Part shown: piece after piece, positions 14,744 through 19,811 of the stretch
How positions within the stretch are numbered: the stretch's first letter is position 1
Layout of the letters: each line of letters starts with the position of its first letter
DNA from: Pelobacter sp. UBA6812
GTDB taxonomy: Bacteria > Desulfobacterota > Desulfuromonadia > Desulfuromonadales > Syntrophotaleaceae
NCBI GenBank assembly: GCA_002452265.1
Contig: DKEW01000068.1
Location: 1 to 19,811 of the forward strand
Length of the DNA stretch: 19,811 bases
Reading direction: 5' to 3'
The notes under the pieces: generated by a model
Databases searched by the model: none
The model's input: the letters and a program-made list of their open reading frames with translations, nothing else
What the model was told of the DNA's origin: nothing
Position numbers and translations under genes: made by a program

Positions 14744-15268
14744 ATGCCGACTCAGTCAGGATGCATCCTGCAAAAACTCTCTCTCTGTTTAAGGGCAGAT
14801 CGGAAGGAAAAATGGATTTACTTCCTTCCGGTCTGCTTCGCATTCCTAGCCTGTTTATGGTTGGGATGCCCGGCGCATCTATGCGCTGCCGACAAACTGA
14901 ATTGGGTAGATTATGAAACCGCGCTGCAAAAAAGCAAAGGCGACCAACGGCCCCTGTTTATCTTTTTTACCTCCCCCTGGTGTTACAAATGCACAGAGAT
15001 GAAACGCAAGGTTTTTCAAAATAATGAAATCATCTCGATCCTTAACGAGCGGTTTCTTCTGGTGGAAGTCGATATCAGCCAACAGAAAAAGCTAAAAGAC
15101 GACTTTCGGATCTACTTCACTCCCACTTCCTCGTTTCTGGATATTCACGGCAAACCGATCATTGACGTAAAAGGATATATACCTACGAGTCGATTCCGGG
15201 AATTATTGCAGTACGTAAGCGAGGGTCATTATAAAAAGACCGCTTTCTCCGACTTTACAAACAAGTAG
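14744..15268 (+). CDS. Exported thioredoxin-like protein, second of the pair
   Basis: A 174-residue paralogue of the protein before it. A hydrophobic segment (about 24-46) after a long charged N-terminus ends HLCA before ADK, a plausible signal peptidase site; a membrane anchor is the alternative. The thioredoxin part aligns along its whole length with the neighbour: NWVDYETAL, FFTSPWCYKCTEMKRKVFQN with Cys80-x-x-Cys83, VEVDIS, YFTPTSSF with cis-Pro127, and SRFRELLQYVSEGHYK. ATG 14744 is chosen because AAGG in GGGAGGGAAGG lies six bases upstream. The frame stays open to 14666, overlapping the previous gene, but without support. A CYKC site differs from CYRC next door, so the two may have different redox potentials or partners. 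Confidence 0.85.
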   Translation: MPTQSGCILQKLSLCLRADRKEKWIYFLPVCFAFLACLWLGCPAHLCAADKLNWVDYETALQKSKGDQRPLFIFFTSPWCYKCTEMKRKVFQNNEIISILNERFLLVEVDISQQKKLKDDFRIYFTPTSSFLDIHGKPIIDVKGYIPTSRFRELLQYVSEGHYKKTAFSDFTNK

Positions 15269-15339
15269 CTCTCTGAAAGTACGGTTATCCTCTTCTGGGA
15301 TTACAATGCCAAACACTGCGAAAGATAACATCACAATGT

Positions 15340-15440
15340 GATTTTCTTTGCGCCTTTGCGTCTTGAGTGAGCATAGCGAACAGGCGCGGGGAAAGTATTC
15401 CCGGATTTTCAACCAGTCTCTTGGCGCAAGGCTTTTCCCC
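15340..15440. repeat. Intergenic repeat of the TTTGCGCCTTTGCG type
   Basis: The stretch TTCTTTGCGCCTTTGCGTCT (from about 15342) carries two tandem copies of a TTTGCG(C/T)C unit. A related inverted trace, TTGGCGCAAGG, appears about 70 bases on (15421-15431). Repeats of this kind (GCAAAGACGCAAAGGCGCAAAG on the other strand, shown here only in part) are common between genes in environmental bacteria. It lies in the 188-base gap between two converging genes, and I see no terminator hairpin there. Confidence 0.4.
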
Positions 15441-15456
15441 ATCCCGCAACCGATCC

Positions 15457-16467
15457 TTACAACCCGGAGTCGAAGGGAAAAACCTGTTCAAAGTCATCCC
15501 GCATACTGATGGAAAGGATATCGGCACCGGCCTGTTCCCGGCAAATCTCGGCATCGGAATCTGACGCTCGGGGATAGGCGTATTCCCGCTCGGCATCGTC
15601 ATGGTTCAGCAGCATGCGCAGGGTGGCGGGATACCCGGAACGAAGAGTGGACGCCAGCATGCCGCAATCGCCCGAACTGTTGCCGATGGCCAGAATCGGC
15701 TGCTGCCCGATACGATAGAGAATATTCAGGGCTTTGCCTTTGCGCAGATTGACCGGCTCCAGTTCCCTGGCCAAGCGGTAAAAAACCGGCCCACTCGTGC
15801 CGTAATCAACATCCAGCGCCACCAGTGTCCCGATAAAGCGCGATGGCGGCATACCTGCAAACTCCGGCCGTTCGGCACACAGGGTTCGCACCACGGTCTG
15901 ATCCGAGCCGGAAAGGACGTAGACGATAAAATCGTTCTGCACCAGGTAAGAGACCAACTGCAGCATCGGACCATAAAACAGTTCCCCGTACGGGCGGTCA
16001 AAACGGGGATGACGCCCCTGGCGGGCCAGAGTCCGCACCTTTTGCCGAACGGCATCCTCCTCAAGACCTGCACCCGACATGCCGAAGAACAGTTCAAAAT
16101 GTTCTTTGCGCAGTGCATTGAGCCTGTCCTGGCGTGCAGCATCAAAGGGTTGCCTGCCCAGCAGTTGCGGGGCCTCTGCCAGCTCCTCCAACAGGCTCTC
16201 CGCAAACACCATCCCCACAGATGAAGGCCGTTCACACAGAAGAGTTCCGTCCATATCGATGGTGACGATACGATCCCGGGGCGGGACATACGCGGCATCG
16301 GCAGGATCTATTACCTGCCGGACAAAATTAACAATCGCCTGCTTTACCGGACGATCATGCCACAATGACAAAGGATCACGACAAGGGATTTGTCGCCCAT
16401 ACCCCGGGTTGACCTGCAAGAACAATAAACCAGCCACCCACAAACTTCGCCAAAGTCTTCCTGTCAC
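15457..16467 (-). CDS. Exported HAD-superfamily phosphatase
   Basis: A 336-residue HAD hydrolase with a likely Sec signal (MTGRLWRSLWVAGLLFLQV..., cleavage near GYG at 22-24). The four HAD motifs are present: I, TIDMDGTLL with Asp71 and Asp73; II, VLSGSD with Ser186; III, a Lys in LRKGKAL (243-245); IV, AIGNSSGDCGML with Asp267. A helical cap of about 100 residues sits between motifs I and II, as in phosphoserine-phosphatase-like (class I) members. Periplasmic members dephosphorylate small phosphomonoesters, but the substrate cannot be told here. The start is GTG 16467 with GGGGAGGG just before it. It converges on the thioredoxin pair and is transcribed alone. Confidence 0.85.
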   Translation of the reverse strand: MTGRLWRSLWVAGLLFLQVNPGYGRQIPCRDPLSLWHDRPVKQAIVNFVRQVIDPADAAYVPPRDRIVTIDMDGTLLCERPSSVGMVFAESLLEELAEAPQLLGRQPFDAARQDRLNALRKEHFELFFGMSGAGLEEDAVRQKVRTLARQGRHPRFDRPYGELFYGPMLQLVSYLVQNDFIVYVLSGSDQTVVRTLCAERPEFAGMPPSRFIGTLVALDVDYGTSGPVFYRLARELEPVNLRKGKALNILYRIGQQPILAIGNSSGDCGMLASTLRSGYPATLRMLLNHDDAEREYAYPRASDSDAEICREQAGADILSISMRDDFEQVFPFDSGL

Positions 16468-16574
16468 GCCCCCTCCCCAATAAAAACAATCTGGTTATGC
16501 ACCAATTCTCAAGTTGCCCAAATCTTCGAAAATCGGTGCACCGCCAGCGTAAAGTGGACAACCGAATAAATTTT

Positions 16575-16682
16575 TTACCACGGAGGACACGACGAGCACG
16601 AAGAAATACTGACAAAACAGACCCTTATAGTTATCTCTAGCCTTAGTTTTCCCCTTCGTGTCCTCTGTGATCTTCGTGTTTC
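16575..16682. repeat. Imperfect inverted repeat of the CACGGAGGACACG type
   Basis: The left part ACCACGGAGGACACGA (16577-16592) and the reverse complement of TCGTGTCCTCTGTGAT (16656-16671) agree at 14 of 16 bases, separated by about 63 bases. GCACGAAG and CTTCGTG copies flank both. This repeat style is familiar from intergenic regions of many environmental genomes. It occupies part of a 403-base gap (16468-16870). The rest of that gap is A+T-rich and shows no gene or terminator that I can support. Confidence 0.45.
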
Positions 16683-16870
16683 AAGCTTCTAGATTCTGCG
16701 TTTTTTACCTCATGGTCCCAAAGGCCCACAAAAGTGCTAAAAGATGAAAGGGTAAAACAATTCACTGGAACCAAGTGCATAAACAGAAAAAACAAATACC
16801 ATGGAAATCATGCCACCCCGTTGGGATAAGTACTCGTTACCAGAACAAAAAAACACCTCTCTAACGGACG

Positions 16871-17218
16871 TCAAAACGTGATAATGCGGTACCCTTCCAG
16901 CACACACTCTGCCAGCGCAACATGGCCCGACATATTACCACGCACCGGCAGCCCCTGTTCCTGAGCAGCCACGAGGCTATCCATCTTGACAGCACAAGCG
17001 CGGCACACGGCCCAGATCATGCCGGACTTCCGCACATCGGCCCAAAGTGCCGTAAACGGATGAGAAGGTTCGGCGAGTTCCGCAATCTGCCGAACAGCGC
17101 TCCCCTCGATAATCACCCGCACGTCAAAACCCTTGGATTGCATATCAAGGGCATTAAGTAAAACATGGACAAAACACATGGACTCCCCGTTAAAGCCAAC
17201 CAGAGCAATTTTTTCCAT
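16871..17218 (-). CDS. DsrE-like small cytoplasmic protein
   Basis: A 115-residue protein with the alternating strand–helix layout of the DsrE/YchN family: MEKIALVGFNGESMCFVHVLLNAL (1-24), then FDVRVIIEGSAV (31-42), then SGMIWAVCRACAVKM (65-79), then a GNMSGHVALAECVLEGYRII end. Cys72 and Cys75 sit where DsrE-like proteins keep their sulfur-carrying cysteine. It may bind persulfide sulfur or act in thiol signalling, but a specific partner is unknown. The start is clear: AGGAGA lies seven bases before ATG 17218. It is divergent from an Rrf2 regulator across a 266-base gap with two palindromes, which suggests it is a target of that regulator. Residue composition is unlike a membrane protein. Confidence 0.75.
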   Translation of the reverse strand: MEKIALVGFNGESMCFVHVLLNALDMQSKGFDVRVIIEGSAVRQIAELAEPSHPFTALWADVRKSGMIWAVCRACAVKMDSLVAAQEQGLPVRGNMSGHVALAECVLEGYRIITF

Positions 17219-17360
17219 CGGATATCTCCTGAATGAACGTTTTCGGATCCCGCCACGTAACACCGCAACGCAGGACAATAATCTGCTCCATTCATGTTGC
17301 ACGCCCTTCACTGACACTTCATCATAAAGCATAAGTGCTTTCCCTGGCCATAAAATTTAA

Positions 17361-17379
17361 TTTGGTATCATGTACCAAA
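17361..17379. promoter_or_regulatory. Palindromic operator between dsrE-like gene and rrf2
   Basis: TTTGGTATCATGTACCAAA is a perfect dyad with 7-base arms and a 5-base centre. It lies in the divergent intergenic region, closer to the start of the DsrE-like transcript. GGTA/TACC half-sites with a short spacer resemble operators of some Rrf2 proteins such as CymR-type sites. It is the best candidate for control of the minus-strand gene. Confidence 0.55.
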
Positions 17380-17421
17380 ACCAACTATGTATACATTATT
17401 TCACTTATAGCAAATTGATCG

Positions 17422-17456
17422 TTGACAATAGGCACAGGACAGGTTATTCATAACCT
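17422..17456 (+). promoter_or_regulatory. rrf2 promoter with overlapping palindrome
   Basis: A consensus −35 TTGACA (17422-17427) is followed after 17 bases by a poor −10 (TATTCA, 17445-17450). That −10 lies inside the perfect 16-bp palindrome AGGTTATTCATAACCT (17441-17456). A protein bound there would block polymerase, so self-repression is likely. The half-sites differ from the TTTGGTA dyad, and the two palindromes may be read by different proteins. Confidence 0.5.
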
Positions 17457-17484
17457 CAAAAGTCATCTTTTCAAGGATTTTGAT

Positions 17485-17946
17485 GTGATCATTACCAGAG
17501 CAACCGAATACGCTATCCGGGCAGTCTTGTTCATGGCCAGTCAAACACGCGGCGAAATCGTTTTAAAAAAAGATATCTGCCGGGAGCAGGATATTACCCC
17601 CGCCTTTCTGACTAAAATTCTCCAGCCTCTTATAAAACTGGGTATTGTTGGTTCCCATCGTGGCGTCGGTGGCGGTTTCTTCCTGATGAAGGATCCGTCT
17701 GAAGTAACCTTGCTCGACGTCATCAAGGCAGAAGAAGGCCCCTTGTACCTCAATCTGTGCCTTGCAGATGAAACCCATTGCGAACGGGAGTTGTACTGCC
17801 CGGTCAACAAGGTCTGGCATGAGGCGCGCACGCAACTGATTGAGGTTCTGAGTCGTTACAGTTTTGCTCAGCTTTGTGAAATGGGTAAAACCTGCAAAGA
17901 TCCCGTAGCCGGACTTGTCAATAAACTTGATAGCCCTCATCAATAA
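17485..17946 (+). CDS. Rrf2-family transcriptional regulator with Cys triad
   Basis: A 153-residue Rrf2 regulator. The winged helix is evident: ITRATEYAIRAVLFMASQ (3-20), ITPAFLTKILQPLIKLGIV (37-55) and the wing SHRGVGGGFFL (57-67). Then come the dimer helix and three cysteines, Cys92, Cys99 and Cys105 (LCLADETHC...LYC), spaced as in Rrf2 proteins that carry a [2Fe-2S] or [4Fe-4S] cluster. Two further cysteines (131, 137) lie near the C-terminus. Family members sense iron–sulfur status, nitric oxide, redox state or cysteine. GTG 17485 is chosen because AAGGA lies seven bases upstream and the product begins MIITRATEYA, the usual Rrf2 start. It is divergent from the DsrE-like gene and is followed by the metX region. 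Confidence 0.9.
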   Translation: MIITRATEYAIRAVLFMASQTRGEIVLKKDICREQDITPAFLTKILQPLIKLGIVGSHRGVGGGFFLMKDPSEVTLLDVIKAEEGPLYLNLCLADETHCERELYCPVNKVWHEARTQLIEVLSRYSFAQLCEMGKTCKDPVAGLVNKLDSPHQ

Positions 17947-18050
17947 GGGTGACTCTTTTTCAATACCCAACGGCAACCACTCTTCTTCTGACTGCGGATC
18001 ATGTCTGCCTGCGGCCACACCAAGTCGTATCCGCCAAAAAGAGAGAAAGA

Positions 18051-18079
18051 TTGACTTTTGACGGTTGCTCCTTTAGAGT
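18051..18079 (+). promoter_or_regulatory. metX promoter
   Basis: TTGACT (18051-18056) and TAGAGT (18074-18079) stand 17 bases apart, about 30 bases before the riboswitch begins. The predicted start of the transcript is near 18086. Confidence 0.6.
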
Positions 18080-18109
18080 TTCCCCAACATACAGGTAAAA
18101 CTGTACTGT

Positions 18110-18217
18110 CTTTATCGAGAGTGGTGGAGGGATAGGCCCTGCGAAACCACAGCAACCGGTCTGCCGGCGCGGATGCCAGGTGCTAATTCCTACCCCTGCC
18201 CCAGGGGAGAGATGAGG
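18110..18217 (+). promoter_or_regulatory. SAM-I (S-box) riboswitch
   Basis: The S-box core is easy to follow: closing helix P1 from CTTTATC (18110-18116) and GATGAGG (18211-18217), GAGAGTGGTGGAGGGA, GGCCC-TGCGAAACC, CAGCAACC, the hallmark GGTGCTAATTCC (18179-18190) and hairpin P4 CCCCTGCCCCAGGGG. When S-adenosylmethionine binds, the downstream terminator forms and metX is switched off. When it is scarce, an antiterminator forms. S-boxes before metX are known in Geobacter and relatives. Confidence 0.93.
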
Positions 18218-18257
18218 ATGGAGCCGCATACAGCAGGATCATACGCAATCCTCACGG

Positions 18258-18290
18258 CCCCTCCCAATCTCCGGGAAGGGTCGTTTTTTA
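18258..18290 (+). terminator. Riboswitch-controlled terminator before metX
   Basis: GGCCCCTCCC pairs with GGGAAGGGTC (one mismatch, one G-T), and TTTTTT follows at 18284-18289. It lies between the S-box and the metX start and is the expression platform for transcription termination. Confidence 0.8.
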
Positions 18291-18312
18291 TGTATGGGAA
18301 GGCTTGTTGATC

Positions 18313-19431
18313 TTGGAAGATTCTGTCGGCATCGTCAAAACCCAGTCCATCGACTTTGATGGCGACCTGCGTCTGGAAAGCGGACGTCTGCTCACCGCCC
18401 CCATCAGACTGGCCTACGAAACCTACGGGCAACTCAATACCGATAGCTCTAATGCCATTTTGGTGACCCATGCCTGGACCGGCGATGCTCATGCTGCCGG
18501 CCGACATTCTACCGAAGACCGCAAACCCGGCTGGTGGGACGACATGATCGGACCCGGCAAAGTCCTCGATACCAATCGCTATTTTGTCATCTGCAGCAAT
18601 GTGATCGGCTCTTGCGGCGGCTCCACCGGACCGACCAGCATTAACCCGCGTACTGGACGCCCCTACAACCTCAGCTTTCCGGTTATCATGGTGCGGGACA
18701 TGGTTCGCGCCCAGAAACGCCTCATCGACCATCTGGGCTTGCAAAGCCTGCTGACCGTCATAGGCGGGAGCATGGGAGCCATGCAAGCCCTGGAATGGGG
18801 GGTGTTATTCCCTGACCGGGTCCGCTCCATCATCCCCATTGCCGGCACCGGTCGCACATCGCCCATGGCCATCGCTCTCAACGCCCTTGCGCGCCAGGCT
18901 ATTTTCAACGATCCCATGTGGAAAAAGGGCAACTACAAACCCGAACATCCTCCGGCAGACGGCCTGGCCCTTGGACGTGCCATCGGGCATATTTCCTTTC
19001 TGTCCAACGCTTCCATGCACCTCAAATTCGGCCGGCGTTTCTCCGCCCGTGACGGTATGTTTGATTTCTTTGGACAGTTTGAAGTCGAGCGGTACCTGGA
19101 ATATAACGGCCGATCCTTTATCGATCGGTTTGACACCAACGCGTTTCTTTACTTGGCCAAAGCCCTCGATCTTTACGACGTTGCCTGGAATTTTGAAAGC
19201 AGGGAAGAGGCTCTTGAACGTATCCAATGCCCTTCGCTATGGTTTACCTTTTCCTCCGACTGGCTCTATCCACCCAAAGAAGCGGAAGAGATCATTCAGA
19301 TTCTGCACAAACTCGGAAAACCGGCTGAATACCATCTGATCGACTCCGACCATGGGCACGATTCTTTTCTGGTGGAACCCGAAAAGTTCACCCATTTCAT
19401 CACGGATTTCCTGGATCGCCTTACAGCATAA
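18313..19431 (+). CDS. metX: Homoserine O-acyltransferase (MetX)
   Basis: A 372-residue alpha/beta-hydrolase enzyme that transfers an acetyl group (in some members succinyl) from acyl-CoA to homoserine, the first dedicated step to methionine. Family motifs: LAYETYG (33-39), THAWTGDAHAAG, GWWDDMIGPGK, CSNVIGSCGGSTGPTS, the nucleophile elbow GGSMGAMQALEW with Ser153, and the C-terminal DSDHGHDSFL with the catalytic His. Only TTG codons are available near the start (18304, 18307, 18313). TTG 18313 gives MEDSVGIV, like relatives, with GGGAAGG ten bases upstream; 18307 is also possible. The S-box riboswitch ties expression to SAM. Whether it prefers acetyl- or succinyl-CoA cannot be settled by eye. 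No other met genes follow in the window. Confidence 0.93.
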   Translation: MEDSVGIVKTQSIDFDGDLRLESGRLLTAPIRLAYETYGQLNTDSSNAILVTHAWTGDAHAAGRHSTEDRKPGWWDDMIGPGKVLDTNRYFVICSNVIGSCGGSTGPTSINPRTGRPYNLSFPVIMVRDMVRAQKRLIDHLGLQSLLTVIGGSMGAMQALEWGVLFPDRVRSIIPIAGTGRTSPMAIALNALARQAIFNDPMWKKGNYKPEHPPADGLALGRAIGHISFLSNASMHLKFGRRFSARDGMFDFFGQFEVERYLEYNGRSFIDRFDTNAFLYLAKALDLYDVAWNFESREEALERIQCPSLWFTFSSDWLYPPKEAEEIIQILHKLGKPAEYHLIDSDHGHDSFLVEPEKFTHFITDFLDRLTA

Positions 19432-19468
19432 TAATCCTGCCGTACCGGCCTCCAAACGAACCTAATGT

Positions 19469-19540
19469 TTATTTACGGGGACGGCCAAAAAGATCGAGCT
19501 GGTCGAAGCGGTAATCCTTGACCTTGAAGGGGCGGGGCAT
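19469..19540 (-). pseudogene. Possible gene remnant, C-terminal tail only
   Basis: A minus-strand frame ending TAA at 19469 reads MPRPFKVKDYRFDQLDLFGR and then PRK, with strongly biased, gene-like codon use (CGC, TTC, AAG, GAC, CTC). The frame remains open upstream to 19663, but those codons look random. It could be the tail of a lost gene or a tiny protein. I recognise no family. The rest of the gap from metX to the tRNA holds one perfect palindrome, GATTGCCGGCAATC (19575-19588), and the tRNA promoter. Confidence 0.2.
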
Positions 19541-19749
19541 GAAGCGGGGACAACTGATTAAAAGTGTTCCTTCCGATTGCCGGCAATCTCGCAGGCACCG
19601 TGCGCAAAGGCGATTATACGTTTGTTTGGGTGAGGATTTACTCAACGGTTGTATCCTTCTCAATGAATGACGAAATCATTCTATCAGCCTTGCGTCATGG
19701 CGGCAACCGTACAAAAAACACCGATTGTAAATTTTTCCGAAACTGTAGG

Positions 19750-19778
19750 TTGACAACTCTCAAACGATTGTGTATCTT
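19750..19778 (+). promoter_or_regulatory. Promoter of the initiator tRNA gene
   Basis: A consensus −35 TTGACA (19750-19755) and TATCTT (19773-19778) stand 17 bases apart. The predicted transcript start, near 19785, is just before the tRNA. Confidence 0.6.
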
Positions 19779-19791
19779 CACATTCCACTGA

Positions 19792-19811
19792 CGCGGGGTG
19801 GAGCAGTCTGG
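19792..19811 (+). tRNA. tRNA-fMet (initiator), 5' end, cut by window edge
   Basis: CGCGGGGTGGAGCAGTCTGG matches the acceptor and D-arm start of bacterial initiator tRNAs, including the unusual first C that does not pair with A72. The anticodon is beyond the window, so the identity rests on the first 20 bases and the preceding promoter. Confidence 0.8.

Noticed and set aside
16499..16545. Inverted repeat GCACCAATT...AATCGGTGC before the HAD gene
   Set aside because: Nine-base arms with a mismatch and a long loop, with no promoter element or known operator pattern nearby.
1..19811. CRISPR arrays, rRNA genes, prophage or toxin–antitoxin pairs
   Set aside because: I looked on both strands and saw no regularly spaced direct repeats, no rRNA sequence and no phage or toxin-like genes.

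Overview
The window looks like a chromosomal segment of an anaerobic, Gram-negative deltaproteobacterium, most likely of the Desulfuromonas/Pelobacter/Geobacter type. The pointers are a ferritin–rubredoxin pair, an E. coli-type (Gram-negative) SpeD, a FadL-type outer-membrane protein, exported thioredoxin-like proteins, a Uup-type ABC-F ATPase, and an S-box (SAM-I) riboswitch in front of a homoserine acyltransferase, an arrangement known from this order. The assignment comes from gene content, not from a database match.

Left part (1 to about 8,870), G+C-rich housekeeping genes. It starts with the 3' end of what looks like a class II fructose-bisphosphate aldolase, then ferritin and a 52-residue rubredoxin on the plus strand, closed by a bidirectional terminator. 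On the minus strand lie speD (AdoMet decarboxylase) and a two-gene unit of a MATE exporter followed by a TetR repressor. Divergent from the MATE gene is a plus-strand unit: a fused PabB–PabC protein for p-aminobenzoate synthesis, a DUF2905 membrane peptide and an RluA-type pseudouridine synthase. This unit converges on a Uup-type ABC-F ATPase that lacks the usual C-terminal coiled coil.

Border (about 8,990 to 9,165). A 173-bp element with 23-bp terminal inverted repeats sits between uup and a GDSL lipoprotein esterase. From here on, base composition is visibly lower in G+C and codon use changes.

Right part (about 9,190 to 18,000), a thiol/sulfur-flavoured block. Its centre is an 820-residue fusion of CoA-disulfide (persulfide) reductase, rhodanese, TusA and DsrE2 domains. 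It is followed by a FadL-type porin and two tandem, paralogous, exported CxxC thioredoxin-like proteins. The porin reading frame is broken in its signal peptide, and a single extra T would repair it. Next come a minus-strand exported HAD phosphatase, an intergenic stretch with short repeat elements, and a DsrE-like small protein divergent from an Rrf2 regulator that carries a likely Fe–S cysteine triad. Two perfect palindromes lie between those two genes. A reasonable model, which is inference, is uptake or periplasmic handling of a hydrophobic or sulfur compound, followed by cytoplasmic persulfide reduction and relay, with Rrf2 as sensor.

Right end (18,050 to 19,811). A promoter, SAM-I riboswitch and terminator control metX for methionine synthesis. 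The window ends inside a promoter-preceded initiator tRNA (fMet) gene.
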